Shown in pieces: positions 10,577 through 21,219 of a stretch of DNA of 64,000 nt. The position numbers were made by a program, and so were the translations under genes. Every line of letters starts with the position of its first letter. Position 1 is the stretch's first letter. This DNA comes from Clavulina sp. PMI_390 (lineage: Eukaryota; Basidiomycota; Agaricomycetes; Cantharellales; Hydnaceae), in NCBI GenBank assembly GCA_015039315.1, contig WIDE01000010.1, positions 149,236-213,235 on the forward strand, in the 5' to 3' direction. The notes under the pieces were generated by a model that worked only from the letters and a program-made list of their open reading frames with translations, was not told the origin of the DNA and searched no databases.

Positions 10577-12514
10577 TCAGTCGTCTTCTTCGCTCTCGCC
10601 GCGACCTTCGTCGCTCGTGTACTCGCAGAAAGTCCATGGGGAAGGCCACGCGTCGTCAATACCTGGTCCGCCTTCTGACACGAGGTTGATGAACGGTAAC
10701 ATAACTTGCGGTCTTACCCTGTTGCAGGTTGCGAAGATCTCTACGTCGGGCAGCGCATCGTGGAGCTCCGTCAGCGCCGTAACGACGTGGCCAAGAAAAG
10801 AGTCATTCGACTCTTCAAGGTTGTTGAGATTTAGCATCAGTCGTTTTAGCCTTGAGGTTTGGTGGGGAGTGTGGTCTTTGCAATGCTCTGATGTAGGAGG
10901 CTTTCCAAGTATTGTAAGCGTTTCTGTGAGGGGCAAGAAGTCATCGCCAAGGTAAGTCGGACAATAGTGATCCAAAACCACCTCCTGAATGTGACGATGT
11001 TTAGTAAGGAAGTCGTCAATGGACTCGACGCCGATCATGTAGGGATCAAATTTCACCCGTTTAAGGGAAGGGAGGTGTGGTTGAAGCGAGTGAAATATGG
11101 AGGAATCTATTGGATCTGTGTTTTCTCCATCTCGGGAATCGGATATTCCGATAACAACCTCTTCTAATTGAGGAGCGTTCAGTGGAGGGAGGGTGAGCGT
11201 AGAGTTCACCCCGACAAGACAGAGCGATTTAAGGTGTGGTATTTGTAAAATCGATTGCTGGTGATTGTGAACATCACCGGCAAAAGAGGAGCGCCATTCG
11301 AAATGTTCAAGAACAGTACATTGGGAGAGGAAGTTGATAACAGAAATTGCCCCAAAAGGGCCCGAAAGCTGCAAGCGCGTTAAGCTTGGGGCAAATAGCT
11401 CGTAAGACAGGAGTGCATGGGGATTAGAGTCAGACCTGGAGAAATTATCACGAAGTGACAATGTTTGTAATGCCGGAAGTTGCAGTGGACGAACGCTTTG
11501 GGCAGTATCCAGATCGTTTGGGCCAGCCGGCGACCAGAGCGAGTTCACATTCGTGATCCCGAAATCATTTTTATCACCTTCGTCTCCAAAGGTGAAGGTA
11601 AAATTCCTCAAATTGGCAAGATTTTCCACATCGAACAAGTGGCGGAATAGGGATATTTTGTTGACCCGGTTTTTTGCTCCGATGGAATGACAACGAGATA
11701 GATGAGGCTTCAGGACGGCGTGGTAAGTTGGGAGATAAAGAGTGAGGCCGCTGTTTGAAGCGTATTCAACGAAAAGGTGGAGGGGTATACGAGAGGATCT
11801 CTGGAGTTGGGCCTCCAGGATATGTGGTGGGATGCGTGGATCAGACAATGGTATGTACAAGGCGCTCCAAGCCTTTGCAGATGAGAGGATGAGTGATCTA
11901 AACAAAGCGCAGGTCGATTCGACGGCAGCTCTGAATGGATGATACTCCTTGATTGTCCAGTCTTGCCAAGCTGGGTCCTTGTTCACGGGCCACGGTGAAG
12001 TCTCCGAACGCCAGGCATTTCCAGGGATAGGCACCCCTAGCTCAAGTATCTCTAAGATGATTTCTTTAGGAAGACGAAAAATGGTCAGATTCATGTTGTG
12101 CTTCCTCGCAGCAAGGGTCCGTTTGAGATCTTCGATTTTTTGGAGTGCCGGCCTGAGGACTTTCAGTTGCTGGATGACTGAATCAAGTTCGAAGGTTGAT
12201 GGGATATTACCGATAAATTCTGATGGGGCGGAAGAAGCTGATCTAGAGAATGGAATGAGGCCTCAGTTAAGGTGGACCTGTTGGGATGCGTACCTGAGGC
12301 CGGAGAGTTCCGCCTCTATACTGGCTCGTTGGTGGGAAGCTTGCTCGGCGATTTCGTTACAGGTTGCTTTAGTGGTCGCAGAGAGGTGATCGAAAGAGAA
12401 TGGGGAAGTTTGGGCTTGGGTCTCACGCTGGCCGTCGTGGCCGATGTGCGGTGTTGGTGACAGTGCTTCTACATCACCACTACCAGAGGTATCATCCGCT
12501 GCAAGAAACGCCAT
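10577..12514 (-). CDS. F-box protein with LRR-like C-terminal region, array copy 2
   Basis: Two exons: exon 1 from ATG 12514 to about 12295, a GTACGC...CTAG intron of about 50 nt, then a long exon to the stop at 10577. Exon 1 encodes a polar N terminus and a helix ending IEAELSGLR. Exon 2 opens with a coiled coil (VIQQLKVLRPALQK..AARKHN) followed by an F-box-like core, IFRLPKEIILEILELGVPIP. About 400 residues of irregular leucine-rich repeats follow (ALQTLSLRDNFSRSDSN, LTRLQLSGPFGAISV, LEHFEWRSSF, LKSLCLVGVNS). The tail is acidic (CEYTSDEGRGESEEDD). F-box proteins recruit substrates to SCF E3 ubiquitin ligases through Skp1, and the repeats would bind the target. The frame is intact throughout. 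It shares architecture and intron position with its neighbours at 13160, 16239 and 18654. Confidence 0.85.
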
Positions 12515-12588
12515 CCTATAATAATTTCAGTACGTTTCCCCTGCAGTGATACGATAGAAGGGCGCACTTGAACCCTCTCTCAAGCCCA

Positions 12589-12646
12589 GGCGCTGGGATC
12601 AGTCACAGATGTACGCATGGTGACTTGTGTATGCCGATGTCGAGGA
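12589..12646. repeat. Upstream block shared with 15771-15826
   Basis: An imperfect repeat of about 58 bp starts GGCGCTGGGATCAGTCACAG here and GGCGCTAGAATCAGTCGCAG at 15771. Both then carry the string TATGCCGA.GTCGAGGA. This copy lies about 75 bp upstream of the F-box start at 12514. A weaker remnant (TGTGTACGCCGAGGCTGA) sits near 10221, upstream of the truncated copy at 10072. It is most likely promoter sequence carried along in the tandem duplications. Confidence 0.55.
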
Positions 12647-13159
12647 GACCACTTATCCTGGTAGGAAAGCAGCGGACACCTGGTCCCTGAACCGAAATTG
12701 ATGATGCCAACACGCCAAAAGGATGAAGATTCAATCCGCCGCGAGGAAATTATCGCTGTTGGGATACCATGCTGTTGCCCCTCTCGATGTTGACGACGAT
12801 AGCTTCAAGGCACGTGCTGCCTGGGGTTCAACCTTATGTGCTCGTGCTCTTGTCATCGATGCATCGTAATCTCTGCGGCTCAAGGACTGAAGTCTGAACA
12901 CGATATAGCGGATCGATAGTTTGAGTTAATGACCGGGAAGAAACATTTGGCTACATTTTTGAATATTTCTTGAGCTTCTACGGGTATACAGTCACTTAGA
13001 CGCGATTTCATGGATGGATGTCCCTCAGCAGTAATAGCCTCGCTTGTAAGGATGACCACAGATTGGCAGTCCCTCCCGCTACGTGAGGAGCCCTAAGCAT
13101 TGTCTCCGAAGCCTCTGCCCCTCTCCATAAGACGAATCAGAGGACAATGAGGTGTTACA

Positions 13160-15093
13160 CTATCCGCGGTAGTTATTTCCCTCGTCATCGTCGTTGTCAT
13201 CACCATCATCGTCTTCGTCGCTTGACCACTCGCAGTAGGCCCATGGTGAAGACCATGCGTCGTCAATCTCTGGCTCGTAGTTCGATACGGGCTGGATAAA
13301 TGGCAGGACGGATCGCCGATATTCTGGGTCACGATACGCAAAGATCTCCAAGTTGGGGAGAGCTTTATGCAATGCCTCTAATTCACTGACCACCTCGCGG
13401 AAGATGTCAATTGAATCATCGAGATTGTTGAGGTTCAACATCAGTCGTTTTAGCTGCTGGACCTGTAGCTGATTTCGACGGTGCTGATGGGTTGAAGCAA
13501 TCAATCTAAATTTAGCAAGTGTTTTTGTGAGAGGCAACACATCACGATTACGTTCTGTAATTTCGAAGTGATCTAATACCACCTCTTCGATATGGGGGTG
13601 TTGAGCAAGAAACTTGTCGACGGAATTAGCTTGGAACATAAAAGGATCAAACTTCACACGTTTGATGGAGGGAAGATCGGGTTGACGGGGATGGAATACG
13701 GAGGACTTGACCAAACCTGGCTCAGTATTGTCTCGAGAGTCGAATATCCCCACAATGATCTGCTCTAAATGGGGGGCATTCATTGGAGGGAAGTTGAGCA
13801 CGGAGTTGTTCCCCACAAGACAAAGTGATCTGAGATTCGGCATGTGTAGAATCGAGGACGATTGATCATGACTCGCGTCCACTAATGACGAGCGCCACTC
13901 AAAATGTTCCAAAGCAGAGCATTGGGAAAGGAACTTGATAACGGAGGCTGCGCGAAAGGGTCCCGAAAGCCGCAAACGTGTAAGATTTGGAGCTAATAGC
14001 TCGTAGGACTGCAGTGCAGATGGAGTAGAGTCGGAAGCCGAGAAGTTATCGCGTAATGACAATGATTGCAGCCTTCGAGGCATATTTGCGATAGACAAGC
14101 GTCCCTTGCCGCTGTTTGACCGCCAAAGCGTGTTCATATTCGTATTTCCCGAATCATTCTTATCGCCCTCAGCGCCGAAAGTGCAATGGAAGTGTCTGAG
14201 GTCAGAAAGACTCCCTATATCGAACAGGCGGCGGAATAGGGACATCTGGTCGATCCGATTTTTTACGGTTATCGACTGACAACGCGATTGATGAGATTTG
14301 ATTATGGCTTGGTAATCTGAGGAGGAAGGGCTGTTGCTGGCGATGTTTTCAATGAAAAGGTGGAGCGGAACGCCCAGAGATCTCTGCAGTCGCGTCTCTA
14401 GTATTTGTGGCGGGATGTATGGATATGGGACATGTAGGGAGCTCCAAGCTTTTTGGGACGAGAGAACAAGAGTCCTGAAAACAAAACACGTCAAACTGAG
14501 GGCAGTCCTGAAGACGTCATATTCCTCTGCAGTCCATTTCCAGGCCGGGTGCTTATTCACGGGCCAGGGCAATGTATCTGAGCGCCAAGTGTTGTCAGGA
14601 ATAGGTACTCCGATCTCAATTATTTTAAGAATGGTCTCTTTGGGAAGACGGAAGATGGTTAGTTTCATATTATGCTTCCTAGCATCAAGGGTTCGTTCGA
14701 GATCTTTGACTTTCTGCATCACTGATCTGAGATCCTGCAATTGATGAATCCCTGAGTCAAGTTCTGGGATTGACGGAAGATTATCAATGGCTTCAAGTTG
14801 AGCCGACTTAGTTGGACTAGAAATGAGTCAGGTTCTCAGTAATGAGGGAGCTGCTAAGACTTCGCGTACCTCGACCCTAAGAGTGCTGCTTCAATGCTAG
14901 TTTGTAACTGGGACAGTTGCATACCTAGCTTCCCAGATAATGCTCCGGCCCTAGCAAAGAGTTGTGCGAAGTCGTCTTGATTTGATGATGGAGTGGTTTG
15001 AGCTTCGGCCTCGCAGCAGTGGCCATCATCTGTCTCGGAAGATCCTGCCGGGCGACCACGATCGGGGGAATCACCGGCTGGGGAGTGCTCCAT
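13160..15093 (-). CDS. F-box protein with LRR-like C-terminal region, array copy 3
   Basis: Starts at ATG 15093 in a start context (gcaggATGG) identical to copy 4. Exon 1 encodes a helix ending IEAALLGSR, and a short intron lies near 14820-14872. The second exon runs to the stop at 13160. It contains the coiled coil (MQKVKDLERTLDARKHN), the F-box-like core IFRLPKETILKIIEIGVP, and an LRR-like body with the family landmarks LQSLSLRDNFSASDS, LTRLRLSGPF, LEHFEWRSSL, NLRSLCLVGNNSVLNFPP and IKRVKFDPFMF. The C terminus is strongly acidic (runs of D and E) and ends NNYRG. No frame breaks were seen. The predicted role is an SCF substrate receptor, as for its paralogs. It is closest in sequence to copy 4 (16239-18151) and shares upstream sequence with it. 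Confidence 0.85.
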
Positions 15094-15159
15094 CCTGCTA
15101 CAGCAGCACTAGCTTGACACTATGCAGTGATATAGATTGGAGCCGCTTTGGGGCGTTGT

Positions 15160-15285
15160 CCACACGCGTGATCAAGATGGTAGGTGTCCTTGTCACAGGT
15201 CTTGTGACCAACTAACGTCAATGCCCTATTCGGTCGCCGTGGATGTGATGTCCAGTTCACTCTGATGCGTTACTAGCAGAAATAC
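15160..15285. repeat. Promoter block shared with 18208-18330
   Basis: From about 65 to 190 bp upstream of the start of array copy 3, the sequence matches the same interval upstream of copy 4. Shared strings include GTCACAGG, a GTGAC..ACTTACGTCAA-like stretch (here ACTAACGTCAATG) and TTCACTCT.ATGC. The conserved spacing from the two ATGs says that the duplication unit included the promoter. Any regulatory role is inferred only. Confidence 0.5.
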
Positions 15286-15489
15286 GAGTTAAACATTGCC
15301 AAATGTTTATTTCCGCGGTGCCAGCCAATTCCCGTGGCGTGAAAGATAATCTCAACGCGAAAACAAACGCACCACACGTGCGATTGATCTGGCATTGAGA
15401 ACGAACCAGCGGCCTGCATGACCCTTTTAAATAACCAGGGCCATCGTGATCGAAGTTATAGTAACAGTTGTGAGAAGAAAGCAGGTGCT

Positions 15490-15681
15490 CTACTCAGCAT
15501 CATCCTCCCCCTGGCCCGTTTCTTGCTCAGTGACCTCGTTCTGAATCGCCTTAAAGGTCCCCGGAGAGGGATAATCGAAGGCATTCCCGGTGGAGATCTC
15601 GGATGTATGATCCTGGGGCTCATACGAACGGCTACTATCTGGGTGCGAAAGCCGTGTTTCGCCCCACCCGAAGACATACAT
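15490..15681 (-). other. Isolated short open frame, possible gene relic
   Basis: An isolated 63-codon frame starts at ATG 15681 (MYVFGWGETRLSHPDSS) and ends GQGEDDAE before a stop at 15490. Its composition looks protein-like, and the base just before the ATG could be a splice acceptor (GATAG). I see no neighbouring exon or family motif. It sits in an interval of about 1.1 kb between F-box copies 3 and 4 that otherwise holds duplicated promoter fragments. It could be an exon left from a lost gene, or chance. Confidence 0.2.
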
Positions 15682-15770
15682 CTATCACCCGAGCCCGCCG
15701 TGAGACAACCCGTCCCACAACATATCAACGCGTTTTCCTGTTGTAGAGACCATGTATGAAGCAATTAATA

Positions 15771-15826
15771 GGCGCTAGAATCAGTCGCAGACGTGTTAGC
15801 ATGCGTATGCCGACGTCGAGGACACA
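15771..15826. repeat. Second copy of the 58-bp upstream block
   Basis: Partner of the block at 12589-12646. Here it lies about 680 bp upstream of the nearest F-box start (15093) rather than 75 bp. The sequence between the two has therefore either been inserted in this copy or lost from the other. Shortly downstream (15840-15900) is another stretch resembling the upstream regions of copies 3 and 4 (TAACCTCATCAATGCCCTGTC). Confidence 0.45.
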
Positions 15827-16238
15827 GTGCCGTTTCCACCGTCAGGGCCTAGTACCTCAGATAGCCGACGTTAACCTCATCAATGCCCTGTCAATGTTCA
15901 TTTCATCAACAACCCGATGTATCCTAGCAGCACGACTATACGATAGAACGCACCAACGCATTACATTCAGTATCAGTCACAATATCCAGTAATATATTTG
16001 ACGCAAAATGTGAGACCTCTCCAGGTATAGAATCGTATGGGCGTGATCTCATAGATGGTGTATCAAGCACTTATGATATTGCTTGTGATGCGTGGATGAC
16101 ATATTAATATATCCTGGCCGTCCCATTCACTATGCAAAAGCCTTGATATTGCGACTGTAGCTTCTGCTCGTCGTGCGGCGATGGGCCGCCACACTATCCG
16201 CGATTGTGATGTCCACCGCGTTCACCTTTCTCTGCCTC

Positions 16239-18151
16239 TCACTCTTCATCGCTTGTCCATTCGCAATAGGACCATGGGGAAGCCCACGCATCGTCAATCT
16301 CCGGCTCATGGTCTGATACGAGCTTGATGAACGGAAGGACTTTTCGCCGACGGCTCGCGTTACGATACGCAAAGATCTCCAGTTTGGGAAGAGCTTTATG
16401 TAGTTTTTCCAAGTCTTTGATTACGTGGCGGAAGATGCTGGCTGAATCGTCAAGATTTTTGAGATTTAGCATCAGTCGTCTAAGCTGGTGGGCTTGCGGC
16501 TGAGTCTGGCGCTGCTTGCGCCGTGGAGCAACCGTTCTAAGTATAGTCAGCATGTCTGTGAGAGGCACAACATCACGATTCACTTCTGTGATTTCGAAGT
16601 GATCCAATACAACCTCTTCGATACTGGGATGCCGAACAAAAAACTCCTCAATGGATTTAGCGTGAAACGTGGAAGGATCGAATTTCACACGTTTGATGGA
16701 GGGAAGTTGGGGTTGAAGGGGATGGAATATGCAGGAGCGAATCAAATGTGCTTCTGTATTGTCTCGAGAGTCGAATACTCCAATGACGATCTGCTCTAAC
16801 TTGGGAGCATTGCTTGGAGGGAAATTGAGCGCCGAATTATTCCCCACAAGACAAAGTGATTTGAGATTCGGCATTTGTAAAATCGAGGGCGATACACTAG
16901 GATTCGCATATGCTACAGACGAGCGCCACTCAAAATGTTCGAGGCCAGAGCATTGAGAAAGAAACTTGATGACGGAGACTGTGCGGAAGGGTCCCGAGAG
17001 GCGTAAACGTGTGAGATTTGGGGAGAATAGCTCGTAGGACTGCAGTGCGGGCAGTGTAGAGTCGGAAGCTGAGAAATTATCGCGCAATGACAAGGAATGC
17101 AGCGTTGGAAGATTGTTTAGAAGAAGCCTTGGAGCTATATTTGCGAAGGACGAGGGTCGGGTGAGGCTACTGAGCATCCACGGTAAGCTCATTGTTGTAG
17201 TTCCTGAATCATTTTTATGATTTTCACCTCCAAAAGTGAGATAAAGATGTCTTAGATCCGATAAATTTTCCGCATCGAATAGGCTAGGGAAGAGGGACTG
17301 CTTGTTAATCCGATTTTTTATCACAATCGAATGGCAGCGCGATTGATGAGGTCTGATGACGGGTTTATATTCTGAGAGGGAAACAGCACGGTTGTTGATG
17401 CGGCTCCATTTGATGAAAAGGTGGAGGGGCACGCGGGAGGATCTCTGTAGTCGCATCTTTAGAATGAGCGGTGGGATGTGTGGATATGAGATATATAGGG
17501 AGCCCCAAGCTTTTTGGGATGAGAGAACAAGAGTCCTGAGCACAGAGCACGTCGATCCAACAGCAGTCCTGAAGGCGTCGTATTCCTCCGCAGTCCATTT
17601 CCAGGCCGGGTATTTATTCACGGGCCATGGCGATGCCTCTGAGGACCACGAGTCGCCTGGAACAGGCACCCCTAATTCAATCATTTCAAGGATGATTTCG
17701 TTTGGAAGACGGAAGATGGCCTGTCTCTCGTTGTGCCTCCTCGCAGCAAGAGTGTGCATGAGGTTTTCAGGTTTTTCCATGATGGACCTAGGATCCCGCA
17801 ATTGATGAATCACTGGATCAAGGTTCATAGTCGACGGGAAATTATCGATAGCCTCTGTTCGAGTCGACCCACTTGGGCTAGAAATGGTGTAAGGTCTCAA
17901 TCATAGCGCACCTGGTTGAACGCGGCGTACCTCAGCCCGGAGAGTTCTGCCTCGATGCTAGTTTGCAAGTAGGAAGCTTGCAGAGTGGTTTCACTCCAGA
18001 TCATTTCACTACTTGCGGAGAGGTTGTCGAAGTAGTTTGCATTGAAAGATGGAGAAGTTTGAGCCTCGGTCTCACGCCCGCGGCTATCGTCTGCCTGCGG
18101 AGATCTTGTTGAGACGCCACGAGCGGAGGGGTCATCGGTTGTGCGTTCCAT
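16239..18151 (-). CDS. F-box protein with LRR-like C-terminal region, array copy 4
   Basis: Exon 1 runs from ATG 18151 (MERTTDDPSARGVS) to near 17935 and ends in the family helix TSIEAELSGLR. After an intron of about 50 nt the second exon runs to a stop at 16239. Features in order are a predicted coiled coil (LMHTLAARRHN), the F-box-like core IFRLPNEIILEMIELGVPVP, and an irregular LRR body with LHSLSLRDNFSASDS, LTRLRLSGPFRTVSV, LEHFEWRSSVAY and IKRVKFDPSTF. The C terminus is short (WSYCEWTSDEE) and lacks the long acidic run of copies 2, 3 and 5. The frame is complete. It is a likely Skp1-binding SCF receptor with unknown substrate. Gene order and orientation are the same for all five copies, which fits unequal crossing-over as the source. 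Confidence 0.85.
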
Positions 18152-18653
18152 CCTGCAACAGTATTGATACTATTGAGCGAGAGGAAAAGGAGCCTTTGAA
18201 GCACTCGCGGGCGTGGTCAAAGGCCGTGTGCTTGCTTCGTCACAGGCGCGGTGACACACTTACGTCAACGCTGACGGCGCCAACGCGATAGAAGTGGGTC
18301 TGATACCCATTTTTCACTCTAATGCATGACTGGCGATACTATACAAAGCCTATCGCTAGAGCTATTTCTACAGCGTAAGCCGTTTTGATGGTATGAATCT
18401 AAGATGAACCACGAGACGCGGAAATAGTTGTGCTACCATGCGCGCGATTGTCCAATACGCCACGTTTAGAGCTGTGGATATATTGGGTCAAACGTACTCC
18501 GAGCAAAGCGAGTGTAATATTTCTTACATGCGCCATGCGCCATGCATACTCTCAATCCTGGCATGGAGAGTGGGCCAAAAAGTGACCAACCCTTTTATGA
18601 TGAATTACGGCAGACGGGACGAAGCCTCTGGGGAATTGAATCAAGCCTGTGCT

Positions 18654-20743
18654 CTACTCGTCATCTTCCTCCTCATCATTCGTATCAACCCAATTTTCCT
18701 CATCGTCCGCATTGTCTCCGTCGTCATCAACATCCACGGTCGTGGCCGCCGCGTTGCTGACGTCGTGAAGGCTTGGTAGATAGGGCGTGAGTTCACTGTG
18801 GAACATTTGCAAGAGGAAATCACTGCGACCGAGGTCAAAAATATTAGGATGAGTGCCGCCACCAATACTGTCACTAGCATCCATCGCTGAGCTTGATGAG
18901 GTAGAGTCATCATCTTCGTAGTCTTCTTCATCATCATCATCGCCGTCGTCGCTTGTCAGTTCACAAATCGCCCAGGCACGAGGCCACGAATCGTCGATCT
19001 CTGAATCGTCTTCCCCCACAGACGTGATGATTGGTGATATGATTCTCCCCTTTCCTTCGCCACAGGGCGCAAAAACCTCCACGTTTAGCAGGATCTCACG
19101 GAGTTTACCCAACTCCCTGAGAATACCGCCCAGAAATATTCCGATCGTTCCCGTTCGATCGTTGAGGTCACAGAGATTTAACCTCAGCCGCTTGAGCCGG
19201 GGCGCCTCAGGTGGAGCCTTGCCACCATGGTTCATTCTATTCGCCGTCCCAAGCGCTGCGATTATGTGGACCAGAGGTGTGATATCATCGAGATATGGGA
19301 GACTAAAGTGGTCCAAGAACTCTTCTTCAATACCAGGGTGGCGCACAAGGAAACGGTCGGTGGTTAAGGCAGGGAATATATACGAGTCGAATCGGAGACG
19401 CCGAAGGGAGGGAAGGTAGGGTTGGAAGAAATGGAATATCGATGAGCATACCTGTTCCAACGGTGGTTCTTCTAGACGGTAACACAGCCCAAGGATGATC
19501 TCCTCTAGATCAGGGGCATTCACCGGTGGGAATGTGAGCGAGGAGTTGACACCCACAAGACAAATTGATTTGAGGCACGGCATCTGGAGAATAGACGTTG
19601 GGCCGTCGTGCTTGTCCAGGAAGGCGGATCGCCACTCAAAATGCTCGAGTGCAGAACATTGGCCTAGAAAGTTCATGATGGACACCGCACAAAACGGTCC
19701 TGAAAGCCGCAAACGAGTCAGGCGGGGCGCAAATTGCTCGTACGATTTGATGGAATGGGGGTGTGAGTCAGTTAGTGCGACATTATCGCGTAACGATAAA
19801 GTTCGCAACTTTGGGAGCGTAATTGCCTGGGTGCTATCCCAGAGCGAACCCAGCTCGGTGAGGCCCAGTGCCGACCTGTCTTTTGGCCCTCCAAAGGTGA
19901 AGCTGAAGTGTTCGAGATTTATGAGTTTATCTGGATCAAAGAGGTCGCGAATCGGGGATATCTAATTTACTCGATTTTTTACCATAATTGATCGGCAGCG
20001 AGATTGATGAGGCTGGATGATGGCTTTGTATTCTTCAAGGGTGGCAATATAGCCTTCTCCAGGGTATGTGATGGAGAGGTGGAGGGGCATGGGCAATGAT
20101 CTCTCGAGTTGTGCTTTGAGGATGAGCGGGGGAATGGGTGATTCGGAAAGTGGGATGCAAAAAGTTCCAAGCCTTGGTGGATGAGAGAACGAGGGATCTG
20201 AGGAGAGAGCATGTAGAGGCAAATGAGTCTCTGAACGACGCGTACTCTTTAACACGCCATCCTTCCCAAGCTGGCTCGTAATTCACGTGCCATAACATGG
20301 TCCGCTGGGACCAAGTGTTGCCAGGGAGAGGGGCACCTAGTTCGATAATCTCAAGGATGATCTCCTGGAGGAGACGAAAAATATGTACTCCCATATTGTG
20401 CTTCCTGGCGAGAATGGTATCTCTGAGTTCGTCGGTTCGCTGCAATACGGACCGGAGATCCTGTAGCTTCAGGATCAACGCGTCGAGCTTTGACAGTTCT
20501 GGAGAGTTGCTGGTATATCCTGTTGGTTCTAGTTGATCTGAACTGGGTGAAGGCATGAGTGCTCTGTTCGTGGTCTACCTGACGAGCGTAAGGAGCCTAC
20601 CGTAGACTCGATAACCCTGCTTGTAGACTGGCCTCCAATGCGGACAAATGTAGTTTGGCGTCCTCATCTACCAAGTTGGTGTCTGTGATGAGTTTGTCGA
20701 GCCGGTCCTTCAAAGGAAAATCTGGAAGCCGTGCTTGGGCCAT
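18654..20743 (-). pseudogene. F-box array copy 5, disrupted by a frameshift and a nonsense codon
   Basis: Exon 1 probably starts at ATG 20743 (MAQARLPDFPLKDRLDKL) and ends LQAGLSSLR at 20601, where the siblings have EAELSGLR. Exon 2 holds the coiled coil and F-box-like core (IFRLLQEIILEIIELGAPLP), then STCSLLRSLVLSSTKAWNFL. Near 20155-20165 the frame must change to continue the homology as CIPLSESPIPPLILKAQLERS. At 19962-19964 a TAG replaces the lysine codon seen in siblings (KNRVN-stop-ISPIRDLF against KNRVNKISLFRHLF). From there the frame is open to 18654, through LTRLRLSGPF, LEHFEWRSAF and a long extra acidic/serine tail (about 100 residues) not seen in the siblings. Two independent lesions make a pseudogene most likely. 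Both could be sequencing errors, or the downstream open frame could be used from an internal start. Confidence 0.7.
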
Positions 20744-21219
20744 CTGCAACCGCCCAGTGTTGCCGTCTGAACCTTTACTCAGTCAGAATGAAGGTAGATA
20801 TTCGAAAGCCACACTCATAATTATGAACAATTCCTTTGCTTTTGACGTAGAACTTGAGGATGTACCTGGGTGCACGTAGCCAAAAAATTGGGGTTTGCCC
20901 GACGGGTCGTGGAGTCACGTAGTACCGTCACGGTTTGGGTGCTTCCAAGCCGGAGAAGACCTTTGACTATTGCTCTAAGCGTGGTGCGGCTTAGCCATCA
21001 TGGTCATACCGGGATATTTCATTAGATTGGATCGCACTCGGTCGATTGTGAAGGTCAAGATAAATGAGCATATGATACAAAAGCCGCTGCGCAAGCTCGT
21101 GGCGTGCGCATACATCTCAAAAGAGTCAAGAAGGTATCAAGATGAATGAGGGATTGTGCCGATGCACGGTAAGAAATGGGATATTTCATCGAGAAAGTAG
21201 CAGACATAAGCTCAAAAAC
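20744..21219. other. Intergenic interval
   Basis: 475 bp between the 5' end of F-box copy 5 and the 3' end of the large helicase gene, both on minus. It would contain the promoter of copy 5 and the helicase terminator. I see no repeat, RNA gene or open frame with recognisable features. Confidence 0.4.
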
